From Pedobacter sp. UBA5917 (GTDB taxonomy: Bacteria > Bacteroidota > Bacteroidia > Sphingobacteriales > Sphingobacteriaceae): 57,265 nucleotides of DNA. Made by a program: the position numbers and the translations under genes. The stretch lies in the NCBI RefSeq assembly GCF_002432345.1, contig NZ_DJDT01000161.1:1-57265 (forward strand), in the 5' to 3' direction. The notes under the pieces were generated by a model. That model was not told the origin of the DNA. It saw only the letters and a list, made by a program, of their open reading frames with translations, and did no database searches. Shown in pieces: positions 8,201 through 15,745 of the stretch; within the stretch, counting starts at the first letter, position 1, and each line of letters begins with the position of its first letter.

Positions 8201-8518
8201 TGAAACATCAACCCTTAAATCTTCACCAATAGTGGTATTCAGGTTTTCCTTAACCAGTTCGTTATAACCAATATAGCTTATTTTAATGGTGTATGGACCG
8301 CCAACACGTACGTTCGGCAGGTTGTACCTACCATCGGCCCTGGTAATGGTTGAATATTTTGTACCTGAGGGGATGTGTATGGCGGTAACCGTTGCGCCAG
8401 GTATCACCCCTTTTTGATCTTTAACTGTACCAATAAATGATGCAGTGGTAACCCCTTGTGCGAAACCATAAACGGTTACCACAAGCATAAATGACAATAA
8501 TAGTAGCAATTTTTTCAT
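5249..8518 (-). CDS. Oar-like TonB-dependent outer membrane receptor
   Basis: This 1089-residue outer-membrane protein starts with a signal peptide (KKLLLLLSFMLVVTVYGFAQ). A carboxypeptidase-regulatory-like beta domain follows (about 24-115; GTVKDQKGVIPGATVTA, then a DGRYNLPNVRVGGPYTI segment). Next come a plug domain (about 125-235, with SYNNLTVDGALFNN and APYDVRQGSFTGAGINTIVK) and a long beta-barrel ending in the aromatic QFGVRYTFN, typical of BAM-inserted proteins. The architecture matches the Oar/Cna-B-type receptors of Bacteroidetes. No SusD partner lies next to it, so it is probably not a SusCD-type glycan importer. The substrate is unknown. It is monocistronic with its own terminator. 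Confidence 0.9.
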   Translation of the reverse strand: MKKLLLLLSFMLVVTVYGFAQGVTTASFIGTVKDQKGVIPGATVTAIHIPSGTKYSTITRADGRYNLPNVRVGGPYTIKISYIGYNELVKENLNTTIGEDLRVDVSLTETSQNLADVVVKGTQDKVINSSRTGARETITRQQIDNLPTISRSLSDFTKLTPSANSTTVGGLSFGGRSGSYNNLTVDGALFNNSFGLSGSLGGQANSQPISLDAIEQIQVDIAPYDVRQGSFTGAGINTIVKSGTNDFKGSAYYYTRGTDLTGYSAGVTKIPIVDFSYNQRGLNIGGPIIKDKLFFFVSGEQERISTPATSFVASRPGLSGANVSAADAATLDKLSNYLMSKYNYATGPYENYPYKTQSDKITAKIDWNINANNTLSAKYFYLKSNRQVVASGSGIPAGLNGSRSPSSTSMPYFGSSYTINNNFNIGIVELNTRIGNSMSNKLTLGYSALRDFRGSNGAELPMVDIGNGNGGILTSFGYEVFTAGNLLNSDIYQFSDDFSIYAGKHEITIGTSNQLNKFLNGFAPNYNGLYYFRTADDFINNQPAVSYSYRNSALADGSFPFAKMSSYNLSLYAQDKYQVSDNFKLTYGIRADYTYFPTKLDPNPNLAALTFQNGLQVDISKFPNKKLLFSPRVGFNYDVFGDKTTQLRGGTGIFTGQVPYVWISNQASNTGTLFSSATVSTPGDPRLIFNPNVNANRPAPGTVSANTSYEVDAASKDFKYPQIWRTNVAVDQKLPMGIIATLEASYTKDINAVNFSNAALPNNSTGLITLPGIEGQQRYTVKSTQTGTTAANPSISPFIYMQNTNKGYSYFITGQLQKSFFSGFNASVAYTYSQSRSVNDGGSTASSIWSQRAIAGDANSDVLANTNFIQPNRVIASLSYKKEYFKHAATTVGIIFESANNGAFSYVSSGDINNDGGANDLLYIPQNKGDIILVPDFVGDTRTQDQIWNQLNAYISQDSYLSKHRGQFAKRNGAIMSYFKRADLHIAQDFFVGAKGKRNTLQFSLDIINVGNLLNSDWGLYQTPNIPLSTYNTAVLLAYKGLDATSGKPTYSFPYQDKANLTPYTTTYKNITDQISRWQAQFGVRYTFN

Positions 8519-8649
8519 TAATTCATGTTTTTTTATTAGTGATGAAGCAATTATAATTTGTTGTTACCCTTATCGTAATAAAATTATGATATTTCACTCA
8601 ATTTTTAACAAAAATACGCTGACTTAATGCTGCTAATGTTCTATTTATA

Positions 8650-9612
8650 TTAATTAATTGTTAAGCACTTGCCTTGTTCGGGAAAAATTAGTTTTAAATC
8701 TTTCGGTTTTCCTGAAATTAATTGCCTTTTTACTATTTCGGCTGTTTTTTGTGGAGGTTTAACGTGGGTTATAATGAAAGAAACTTTTTTAAAAGCTTTT
8801 TCGTTCGTTAAAGCTTCAAGTTTCGACAGTTCGTTAAAGAAAAGTTTTGGTTTAAGGTGCCCAAACAATAGCTTATCTGGCTGTTCGTTGGGGAAAGAAA
8901 CCTCTAAAAAGATAGCTTTTAATTGCCCTGCAGTAATCAAAGGCGCTATGTTCTGCCACAGCTTGGCCAGTTTATCCGATTTTTCAATTTCATCGGCACC
9001 GGTATCTCCCAAATAAAGTGCGTAACTATCGTTATGGCCAATCAGGAAAGCTGTGCTTTTGTAGGGGTTGCCGTGGCTGAGTTCGAAGGCCTTTACGTTC
9101 ATATCTGTTCCTTCAAGTGGATAGGTATTACCTTCTAGCAAAGGAAAATAAGTATACTTTTTTAGCTGTGGTTTTTCGCCTTCGTTGGCAAAATTTGCCC
9201 AGGCATCCCAGGTAAAATATTTATCCCTTAAAATGTTGAGTACAGAAGGCAAACCATAAATGTTTTTCGCCGTATCGGCAGGAGAATTAATGATCAGGCC
9301 AGCTAAATGGTCTAAATGTCCATGGGATATCAAATAACCTTTAATCTGCCTGCGCTGTATTTCCTCACTGATTCCTTTCAGCGATTTTAGGTCGATTGCT
9401 TTTTGGATACCGGCATTTATGGTACCTGCATCAAGACAAACATATTTATCGCTTCCTTTTGGAGCAATCATGTAAGATGATAAATTACTTTCATCATCAC
9501 CACCTTTAACACCAAGCGGAATAACAGTAAATCCTTTATCTGTTTCCTGCGCCCACGAATTACAGGCATAAACAGAAAAGAAAATAATGGCTGGAAGAAT
9601 TTTTTTGAACAT
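8650..9612 (-). CDS. Class II 3',5'-cyclic-nucleotide phosphodiesterase, exported
   Basis: The protein has 320 residues with a signal peptide (FKKILPAIIFFSVYACNSWAQ) that may carry a lipobox-like Cys. Its metallo-beta-lactamase-type fold contains the PDEase II signature in LISHGHLDHLAGLI (about residues 94-107), where H-x-H-L-D-H supplies the metal ligands. Later metal-site segments are FELSHG, YLGDTGADEI and FIITHVKP. Class II enzymes hydrolyse cAMP or cGMP (yeast PDE1 and Vibrio CpdP are relatives). With an export signal it would act in the periplasm or outside the cell. It starts 10 nt after nagA and is probably co-transcribed with it. The substrate is inferred from the family only. Confidence 0.85.
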   Translation of the reverse strand: MFKKILPAIIFFSVYACNSWAQETDKGFTVIPLGVKGGDDESNLSSYMIAPKGSDKYVCLDAGTINAGIQKAIDLKSLKGISEEIQRRQIKGYLISHGHLDHLAGLIINSPADTAKNIYGLPSVLNILRDKYFTWDAWANFANEGEKPQLKKYTYFPLLEGNTYPLEGTDMNVKAFELSHGNPYKSTAFLIGHNDSYALYLGDTGADEIEKSDKLAKLWQNIAPLITAGQLKAIFLEVSFPNEQPDKLLFGHLKPKLFFNELSKLEALTNEKAFKKVSFIITHVKPPQKTAEIVKRQLISGKPKDLKLIFPEQGKCLTIN

Positions 9613-9622
9613 ATTGGATAGA

Positions 9623-10714
9623 TTATATCGTTTCGCCTTTAAAAATGACTTCTTTTAAATTCAATTCATCATCAAGCACTATTAAATTAGCTGTTTCGCC
9701 GCTTGCTATATTTGCAGTCAGATTTTCAATCCCAATTAACTTTGCAGGATATTGTGTAGCCATTTTAACCGCATCGTTTAAATCAATTCCACAGTATGAT
9801 ACACAGTTTTTAACAGCTTCCAACATGGTAAGCGAAGAGCCTGAAAGTGTACCATCGGGCATTACATATTTATTACCTTTCTGGATGTGCTGATAAGGTC
9901 CGGTATTGCAGGCAGTAACTGCATCTGTAATCAGGAATAAACGTTCTTTTAATAATTTCTGCGCAAATTTAACCACCTCGAAATCAAGGTGTTGCCCATC
10001 GGCGATGATACTGGCCATTGCCTTATCGTGGCTGAAAACTGCGGTTGGTATACCCGGTTCGCGGTGATGGATCGGACTCATGGCATTAAAGAGGTGCGTA
10101 GTGGTTTGTATCCCTTTGTTGTAGGCAGCGGTTGCTTCTTTGAAAGTTGCATTACTGTGCCCTAATGAAACAACTACACCATTATTTAACAGGTATTCGA
10201 TTATTTCATCATCCTGAACTTCTGGAGCAATGGTCATCATTTTGATCACGCCATCTCCAAAATCGATCAGTTTCTTGATTTCATCCAATGAGGCTTTACG
10301 TACAAATGCAGGTATGTGCGCACCCAAACGTTTTGGGTTTAAAAAAGGCCCTTCTAAATGTAAACCCAAACAATTCTTAGCTACTGAGCGGTGCGCTTTA
10401 GCAACTTTAATACATTCGTTAAAAACTTCAGGAGAATTTGTTGCCATACAGGCCAGGAAACCTGTAGTTCCTTTTTTTAACAGATCCTCTTCCATTATAG
10501 TCAAAGATTCTACGCTTGGATCAGCAGAAAATAACCTGTTGCCAGCGCCATAAATCTGCAGGTCTATAAAACCTGGTACAACAAGCGAATGACTGTTTTC
10601 TTTGTTGCTACTTTCCTTAATATTTGAAATAATTGCACCGTCGATTACGATGTCCTGATTCTTTTTTAAATCGTTGCCCTGAAAATAGGAGGTATTGGGG
10701 ATTACTTTAGGCAT
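9623..10714 (-). CDS. nagA: N-acetylglucosamine-6-phosphate deacetylase
   Basis: NagA removes acetate from GlcNAc-6-P, feeding amino-sugar catabolism and wall recycling. The 363-residue amidohydrolase lacks the HxH of other amidohydrolases and has the NagA variant instead (VPGFIDLQIYGAG). Other landmarks are the metal ligand Glu in HLEGPFLNPKRLGAH, the His residues in SLGHSNATF and TTHLFNAMSPIHHREPG, and the catalytic Asp in LITDAVTA. It lies first in a two-gene unit with the secreted phosphodiesterase. A CAAACGTTTG palindrome at 10717-10726 abuts the start codon and resembles a LacI-type operator. A NagZ-like GH3 enzyme at 36501 could supply upstream substrate. Confidence 0.95.
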   Translation of the reverse strand: MPKVIPNTSYFQGNDLKKNQDIVIDGAIISNIKESSNKENSHSLVVPGFIDLQIYGAGNRLFSADPSVESLTIMEEDLLKKGTTGFLACMATNSPEVFNECIKVAKAHRSVAKNCLGLHLEGPFLNPKRLGAHIPAFVRKASLDEIKKLIDFGDGVIKMMTIAPEVQDDEIIEYLLNNGVVVSLGHSNATFKEATAAYNKGIQTTTHLFNAMSPIHHREPGIPTAVFSHDKAMASIIADGQHLDFEVVKFAQKLLKERLFLITDAVTACNTGPYQHIQKGNKYVMPDGTLSGSSLTMLEAVKNCVSYCGIDLNDAVKMATQYPAKLIGIENLTANIASGETANLIVLDDELNLKEVIFKGETI

Positions 10715-10716
10715 AA

Positions 10717-10726
10717 CAAACGTTTG
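10717..10726. promoter_or_regulatory. CG-centred palindrome at the nagA start
   Basis: CAAACGTTTG is a perfect 10-bp palindrome directly upstream of the nagA ATG (10714). The CG centre resembles LacI/PurR-family operators. It is short enough to occur by chance, so this is only a candidate. Confidence 0.3.
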
Positions 10727-10769
10727 AGTAAATTTAATCTTACACGGTCAAAGTTAAATATTGTGGCTA

Positions 10770-10777
10770 TATATTTG
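10770..10777 (+). promoter_or_regulatory. -7 element of the metallophosphoesterase gene
   Basis: TATATTTG matches TAnnTTTG and lies 23 nt before the ATG at 10800. No clear TTTG is seen at the -33 position. Confidence 0.45.
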
Positions 10778-10799
10778 GGTAATAAGATAAAATAACCAA

Positions 10800-12005
10800 A
10801 TGAATGAAAATCAGTCTAATAGAAGAAGTTTTTTAAAAGCCAGCCTAACTTTAAGTGCTGCTACACTGGTGGCACCATCGATGGCGATTGCAGATTTGCC
10901 CAATAATGAAGAGGGTTTTAAAATTGCGGTTGGTCCTTATCTCCAAACCAATTTTGATAACGCAATGACCGTTCTTTGGCTGACCAATAAAAATGCCGCG
11001 GGCTGGGTAGAATATGGCGAGCAGGCGGATCAGTTAAACCAAAAAGCTTATGGAAAAGCCCAACTGGGACTGATGCAGGCCAATAGTAAACTCAATGCTG
11101 TAACGCTTAACAACCTAAAACCCGGTGCAAAATATTATTATAAAATTGTTTCAAAAGAGATTAATGATTTTCAACCATATAAATTAACATATGGTGAAAC
11201 GGTGAGCAGCGCTGTAGAGGAATTTGTTAATGCCGATCAAAGTAAGGATGAGGTTTCGTTTTTAATGTTGAACGATACACACGACAGGCCTGAGTCTATT
11301 CCACATTTGTTGGGATTGGTTCCGGATAAGAAGCAGGATTTTATCTTTTTTAACGGTGATATATTCGATTACCAGACCGACGAAAAGCAGATTATCGAGC
11401 ACATGCTTCAACCGTGTGTAGATAATTTCGCCAAAAATACACCATTTATTTATGTAAGGGGCAATCACGAAACACGTGGTAAGTTTGCACGCGAATTTCC
11501 GCAGTACTACATGCATGTTGGTCATACCGCTTTTACTTTAGGGCCGGTACGTTTTGTGATTTTAGACACCGGCGAGGATAAGGAAGATGCGCATCCGGTT
11601 TATGCTGGTATTGTAGATTTTGATGATTACCGGGTTCAGCAGGCTGAATGGTTTAAAGCAGAAATGAATTCGAAAGCATTTAAAAAGGCATCATTCAGAA
11701 TTGTAATGATGCACATTCCTCCACGCTTCTCCGGCGATGCGCATGGCCCAAAGCACTGCACCGAATTGTTTGAGCCCTTACTTAATCAGGGAAAAGTTGA
11801 TTTGGTATTAAGTGGGCATACGCATAAATATATGGTTCACCAGCCTGATAAAAACTTAAACCATTATCCTTTAATTATTGGTGGCGGACCTAAAACAGGC
11901 ATAAGAACCATCACAAAAATAAAAGCTGATAAAAATAAAGTAACGGTGAGTATGCTTAATGATTCGGGGAAAGAAGTAGGGACTTATACTGCTTTGAGGA
12001 AGTAG
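10800..12005 (+). CDS. Exported metallophosphoesterase (purple acid phosphatase-like)
   Basis: The 401-residue protein begins with a twin-arginine-like signal (NRRSFLKASLTLSAATLVAP), suggesting Tat export. An N-terminal fibronectin-like domain of the purple acid phosphatase type follows (about 40-130; KIAVGPYLQTNFDNAMTVLW). The calcineurin-type catalytic domain comes next. Its metal motifs are LNDTHDRPE (D-x-H), FFNGDIFDYQ (G-D), YVRGNHETRG (G-N-H-E), MMHIPP and LSGHTHKY (G-H-x-H). It should hydrolyse phosphate esters in the periplasm; the substrate is unknown. It is divergent from nagA and lies between the two blocks of translation genes. Confidence 0.9.
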   Translation: MNENQSNRRSFLKASLTLSAATLVAPSMAIADLPNNEEGFKIAVGPYLQTNFDNAMTVLWLTNKNAAGWVEYGEQADQLNQKAYGKAQLGLMQANSKLNAVTLNNLKPGAKYYYKIVSKEINDFQPYKLTYGETVSSAVEEFVNADQSKDEVSFLMLNDTHDRPESIPHLLGLVPDKKQDFIFFNGDIFDYQTDEKQIIEHMLQPCVDNFAKNTPFIYVRGNHETRGKFAREFPQYYMHVGHTAFTLGPVRFVILDTGEDKEDAHPVYAGIVDFDDYRVQQAEWFKAEMNSKAFKKASFRIVMMHIPPRFSGDAHGPKHCTELFEPLLNQGKVDLVLSGHTHKYMVHQPDKNLNHYPLIIGGGPKTGIRTITKIKADKNKVTVSMLNDSGKEVGTYTALRK

Positions 12006-12021
12006 GAGAATTGCATGCGGC

Positions 12022-12098
12022 CGTCATGCTGTCCCGAAGTTTCGGGATCAGCATCTATCTCGCATGTAGACCCTGAAATGAATTCAGGGTGACGACGG
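12022..12098. repeat. Palindromic intergenic repeat, family B
   Basis: Nested palindromes occur here: GTCCCGAAGTTTCGGGATC and CCCTGAAATGAATTCAGGG, with outer ends CGTCA and TGACG. The half with GACCCTGAAATAAATTCAGG recurs at 14987-15021 and 23663-23691. Each copy is intergenic. Confidence 0.7.
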
Positions 12099-12111
12099 GG
12101 GGATAGAACAT

Positions 12112-12143
12112 AAAAAAAGCCCCAATTTCTTGGAGCTTTTTTT
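12112..12143 (-). terminator. Terminator of the rplM-rpsI-rpsB-tsf operon
   Basis: The A-run and GCCCCAA (12112-12125) pair with TTGGAGC and the T-run (to 12143). Both strands end in a T-tract. It lies 18 nt after the tsf stop. Confidence 0.8.
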
Positions 12144-12161
12144 AAATATGTTTTTCAGTGC

Positions 12162-13007
12162 TTATGCACCTAATTGTACACGTTTGAAAGCTGATACTGT
12201 TAAACCTTTAGAAGTGTTATCTAAAAATTTACGTACATCGATAGAACTATCTTTAACAAACTCCTGGTTTAATAAAGTGCTGTCTTTGTAGAATTTGTTC
12301 AATTTACCAGCAGCAATTTTTTCAACCATTTCTTCTGGTTTGCCTTCTTGACGGATAACGTCTTTAGCAATCTCGATTTCACGTTCGATAGTAGCAGGAT
12401 CAACACCGTCTTTATCAACAGCAATTGGGCTCATTGCAGCAATCTGCATAGCCACATCTTTACCAGCTTCAGTAATATCTGCACCGTTAGTATTTTCAAA
12501 TACTACTAAAACGCCCATTTTACCATTAGAGTGGATATATGAAACGATTTTTTCACCAGAAACGTTTGCATACTCCTGGATAACGATTTTCTCTCCGATT
12601 TTACCGGTTAATTCAGTAATAGTTTCGGCAACTGTACGTCCATCTTCCAAAGTAATTGCTGATAATTCTTCAGCAGTAGCAGGATTGTTGGCAACTGCTG
12701 CAGCTAAAACAGCCTGAGCCAAATTACGGAAATCTTCAACTTTAGAAACCGGCTCGGTTTCGCAAGCTAAAGCAACTAATTTACCATTTGTACCGTCTGC
12801 TGAAACAGCGATTGATACCAGGCCTTCAGAAGTAGCATTACCAGAACGGGCTGCAGATACTTTTTGACCTTTTTTACGTAATAAATCAACAGCTGCTTCG
12901 AAATCGCCATTAGCTTCAACTAGAGCTTTTTTGCAATCCATCATACCAGCGCCAGTTTGTTGGCGTAGTTTATTTACATCTGCTGCAGAAATTTGTACTG
13001 TAGACAT
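12162..13007 (-). CDS. tsf: Elongation factor Ts
   Basis: EF-Ts regenerates EF-Tu-GTP by nucleotide exchange. The 281-residue protein has the N-terminal UBA-like domain with VNKLRQQTGAGMMDCKKAL (about residues 11-29). The core contains the conserved stretch VALACETEPVSKVEDF and the EEMVEKIAAGKLNKFYKD segment. It is last in the rplM-rpsI-rpsB-tsf operon. The 128-nt gap after rpsB contains an 8-bp inverted repeat that could modulate downstream expression. Confidence 0.97.
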   Translation of the reverse strand: MSTVQISAADVNKLRQQTGAGMMDCKKALVEANGDFEAAVDLLRKKGQKVSAARSGNATSEGLVSIAVSADGTNGKLVALACETEPVSKVEDFRNLAQAVLAAAVANNPATAEELSAITLEDGRTVAETITELTGKIGEKIVIQEYANVSGEKIVSYIHSNGKMGVLVVFENTNGADITEAGKDVAMQIAAMSPIAVDKDGVDPATIEREIEIAKDVIRQEGKPEEMVEKIAAGKLNKFYKDSTLLNQEFVKDSSIDVRKFLDNTSKGLTVSAFKRVQLGA

Positions 13008-13049
13008 TTTATTTCCTTTTTAAAGTTTAAAATCTTGTTATAACAATTA

Positions 13050-13119
13050 CAGGTTACAAGTTACAAGCGCTAAGTTAAACTCTTGTTAAGCCAACTTAAA
13101 ACCTGAAACCAGTAACCTG
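13050..13119. repeat. Inverted repeat in the rpsB-tsf gap
   Basis: CAGGTTAC (13050-13057) and GTAACCTG (13112-13119) are perfect inverted copies. The sequence between them repeats GTTACAAG and ACCTGAAACC units. It lies inside the operon, so it would be part of the mRNA. Confidence 0.55.
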
Positions 13120-13135
13120 CAATTAAAAAATATTA

Positions 13136-13969
13136 CTATTCTTCTGTTTTAGTTTCTTCTGATGCTGACGCTTCAACTTCTGCCTCAGCAGCTTTTTTAC
13201 GTCTAGGCTCTTTTGATTCAGGAGCATCAGCTGCTGCTTTAGCGGCTACTGCTTCTTTTTCTGCCTCATCATCTTTTTCGCGTTTACGCTCATCTAAACC
13301 TTCTTCGATCGCTTTGATAATTACATCAGTAATTAAAGAGATAGATTTAGTAGCATCATCATTCGCAGGGATTGGGAAATCGATGTTAGAAGGATCAGAG
13401 TTTGTATCAACCATCGCAAAAGTTGGGATGTTCAATTTTAACGCTTCAGTTACCGCGATGTGTTCTTTCTTAACATCAATTAAGAATAAAGCTGCAGGTA
13501 AACGGTTTAAATCAGCAATACCACCTAAAAGTGATTCTAATTTAATACGCTCACGCTGAATCATTAAACGCTCTTTTTTAGATAAGATCGCGTAAGTACC
13601 GTCTTTAGTCATTTTATCGATGTTAGACATCTTTTTGATTGACTTGCGAACAGTAGCGAAGTTAGTTAACATACCACCTAACCAACGCTCAGTTACGAAA
13701 GGCATGTTTACTTTTTTAGCTTGTTCAGCTACGATTCCTTTAGCTTGTTTCTTTGTAGAAACGAATAATACTTTACGTCCTGATTTTACGATTTGTTTAA
13801 TCGCAGCCGCAGCTTCTTCAGTTTTAGTTAAAGTTTTATTTAAATCTATAATGTGAATTCCATTACGCTCCATGAAAATGTAAGGAGCCATTTTTGGATT
13901 CCATTTACGGGTAAGGTGACCAAAGTGTACACCTGCATCCAATAAGTCTTGATAAGTTGTTCTTGCCAT
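13136..13969 (-). CDS. rpsB: 30S ribosomal protein S2
   Basis: S2 is a small-subunit protein. The core of about 230 residues is standard: ARTTYQDLLDAGVHFGHLTR at the N terminus, RWLGGMLTNFATVRKSI, and VDTNSDPSNIDFPIPANDDA. The protein is extended to 277 residues by a C-terminal tail rich in Lys, Glu and Ala (about 228-277), a low-complexity extension seen in many Bacteroidetes S2 proteins. It is preceded by rpsI (gap 18 nt) and followed by tsf. Confidence 0.97.
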   Translation of the reverse strand: MARTTYQDLLDAGVHFGHLTRKWNPKMAPYIFMERNGIHIIDLNKTLTKTEEAAAAIKQIVKSGRKVLFVSTKKQAKGIVAEQAKKVNMPFVTERWLGGMLTNFATVRKSIKKMSNIDKMTKDGTYAILSKKERLMIQRERIKLESLLGGIADLNRLPAALFLIDVKKEHIAVTEALKLNIPTFAMVDTNSDPSNIDFPIPANDDATKSISLITDVIIKAIEEGLDERKREKDDEAEKEAVAAKAAADAPESKEPRRKKAAEAEVEASASEETKTEE

Positions 13970-13987
13970 TGTTCTTGCCTCCTGTGA

Positions 13988-14374
13988 TTAACGTTTACTG
14001 AATTGGAATTTCTTACGGGCTTTAGCACGTCCTGGTTTTTTACGCTCAACCATACGCATATCACGCGTCATTAGGCCTTTAGCACGTAATGCAGGTTTTT
14101 TCTCCGCATCTAGTTCAACAATCGCTTTAGCAATAGCTAAACGAACAGCTTCTGCTTGTCCTTTTACTCCACCACCCTGTACGTTTACAGTGATATCATA
14201 ACGACCTGTAAGTTCAGAAACCTCTAAACTCTGGTTTACGATATATTGCAAAGGTAAAGTTGGGAAATATACTTTGTGATCTTTACCGTTAACGGTAATT
14301 GCGCCAGCACCATCTTTTAAGTAGATACGTGCAACAGCTGTTTTTCTTCTTCCTGAAGTGTTAGTAACTGACAT
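13988..14374 (-). CDS. rpsI: 30S ribosomal protein S9
   Basis: S9 contacts P-site tRNA through its C-terminal tail. The 128-residue length is typical. Visible features are TSGRRKTAVARIYLKDGAG at the N terminus, the conserved GGGVKGQAEAVRLAIAKA, and the basic C-terminal tail ending KARKKFQFSKR. It follows rplM by 3 nt, the usual L13-S9 pair. Confidence 0.98.
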   Translation of the reverse strand: MSVTNTSGRRKTAVARIYLKDGAGAITVNGKDHKVYFPTLPLQYIVNQSLEVSELTGRYDITVNVQGGGVKGQAEAVRLAIAKAIVELDAEKKPALRAKGLMTRDMRMVERKKPGRAKARKKFQFSKR

Positions 14375-14377
14375 TTC

Positions 14378-14821
14378 TTAAAGTTTAATGGTTTTTGGAG
14401 ATTGAGCTGCATGAGGGTGGGTTTCACCTGCATACACAAAAAGATTGGTGTAAAGTTTTTTACCCAATTTAGTTTTCGGTAACATACCACGTACCGCTTT
14501 CTCGATTACACGTTGAGGGTGTTTCGCCATTAACTCCTTAGGAGAAATAAAACGTTGACCACCTGGATAACCAGTATAAGAAACATATTGCTTTTCGCTG
14601 AATTTGTTTCCTGTCAATTTAACCTTGTCTGCATTGATAACGATTACATTATCACCGCAGTCTACGTGTGGGGTGTACTCAGGCTTGTTTTTACCACGGA
14701 TGATCATAGCGATCTTCGATGACAAGCGCCCCAAAATCTCGCCTTGCGCATCAACAACAATCCACTGTTTGTTAACAGTTTTCGCATTGGCCGAGACAGT
14801 TTTGTAACTTAACGTATTCAC
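14378..14821 (-). CDS. rplM: 50S ribosomal protein L13
   Basis: L13 is an early-assembly large-subunit protein. The 147-residue length is typical. Landmarks are WIVVDAQGEILGRLSSKIA, the ADKVKLTGNKFSEKQY segment, and RGMLPKTKLGKKLYTNLFVY. It is the first gene of the operon. Its promoter at 14876-14906 is an excellent match to the Bacteroidetes consensus and leaves a leader of about 50 nt. Confidence 0.98.
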   Translation of the reverse strand: MNTLSYKTVSANAKTVNKQWIVVDAQGEILGRLSSKIAMIIRGKNKPEYTPHVDCGDNVIVINADKVKLTGNKFSEKQYVSYTGYPGGQRFISPKELMAKHPQRVIEKAVRGMLPKTKLGKKLYTNLFVYAGETHPHAAQSPKTIKL

Positions 14822-14875
14822 TTGCTTGTATTTAATTTATTAAACAATTTATTATTCCCATTAAATTTGGGACTG

Positions 14876-14906
14876 CAAAGATAGATAGAAAAGTTTTATT
14901 ATCAAA
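14876..14906 (-). promoter_or_regulatory. rplM: Promoter of the rplM-rpsI-rpsB-tsf operon
   Basis: On the minus strand, TTTG (14906-14903), exactly 19 nt, then TATCTTTG (14883-14876) match TTTG-N19-TAnnTTTG. Transcription would begin near 14872, about 50 nt before the rplM ATG. Confidence 0.85.
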
Positions 14907-14986
14907 TAGTTGGGCAGAAAAATTTTATCATAAAAAAGTCTTATAAAAACCTTATCCCGAATTTTCAGCATAAGCATCTTTTCTGC

Positions 14987-15021
14987 CAGATAGACCCTGA
15001 AATAAATTCAGGGTGACGACG
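14987..15021. repeat. Family B palindromic repeat
   Basis: It contains CCCTGAAATAAATTCAGGG followed by TGACGAC, nearly identical to the copies at 12067-12098 and 23663-23691. Confidence 0.65.
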
Positions 15022-15167
15022 ATGAGTTAAAAATGTGCGCAGGAGTCCTTTTAAACAAATATTAATTATCGAACTCTACTCTAGTCGTAGCATCTCGCTA
15101 CGACATGCTATAAGTAAGTTTTGGGGGTTAAAAAGAGGTTAGACTAGAGGCTTCCAAATCATTAATA

Positions 15168-15699
15168 TCACAGATCATCAGGCATATAGCCGATTCTTTT
15201 TCTTGGACCGATTTTCTTATCGATCAGTTTATCCAGATAGGTAAAAACAAGTTCGATGTTTTTATCCTGATTGCTTACTTTTTGTTTGATTTCTTCAATT
15301 TCGAGTTTAAGCTCGCCGCTATCTATAATAAATTGACGGATACGCGAGAAAATCCGAACAATCTGGATATTCACTTGAATGGCCTGTTTGCTGTTTAATA
15401 CACTAGAAAGCATCAGGATGCCATGTTCGGTAAAAACATTGGGTAGATAGGTCCTTCCGCCTCTTCCTTTTTTTGAGGTCACAATCTGTGACCTCAATGG
15501 TTCCCACTCTTCAGTGGTTAGCTGGAACATGAAGTCATCCGGAAAACGTTCGGCGGATACTTTGATTTAAAACTTTTGTCTCCACGCCATAAAGTTCAGC
15601 CAGATCACTATCAAGCATTACTTTTACGCCTCTTAGCTCGTAAATTTTATTAACTACAGTATTATCAGGGATGATAGGAAGCATTTGTTTAGCTGTCAT
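15168..15699 (-). pseudogene. ORF6N-domain protein, frameshifted
   Basis: The N-terminal part reads from ATG 15699 (MTAKQMLPIIPDN, then IYELRGVKVMLDSDLAELYG and VLNQSIRR), then shifts frame and stops (TFSG, stop). In another frame the sequence resumes about 15550 as RFPDDFMFQLTTEEWEPL and runs to 15168. Together they make one ORF6N (KilA-N-related) DNA-binding protein with a coiled-coil tail. Relatives have about three more residues at the junction (pattern RR-N-x-E-RFPDDF), so a small deletion whose length is not a multiple of three explains the break. An internal ATG at 15530 could still give a 120-residue fragment. Such genes are often linked to phage or mobile DNA, but nothing else here shows a prophage. 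Confidence 0.8.
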
Positions 15700-15745
15700 A
15701 TCATTTTTGGTTTGATTTAAGCCTAAGGTACAAAAACGGATGTGC

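Larger units (their letters stand above)
14822..15167. other. Intergenic region upstream of rplM
   Basis: This gap contains the rplM promoter (14876-14906), a family B repeat (14987-15021) and a short perfect hairpin GTCGTAGC/GCTACGAC (15084-15091, 15097-15104). I see no gene here. Confidence 0.65.
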
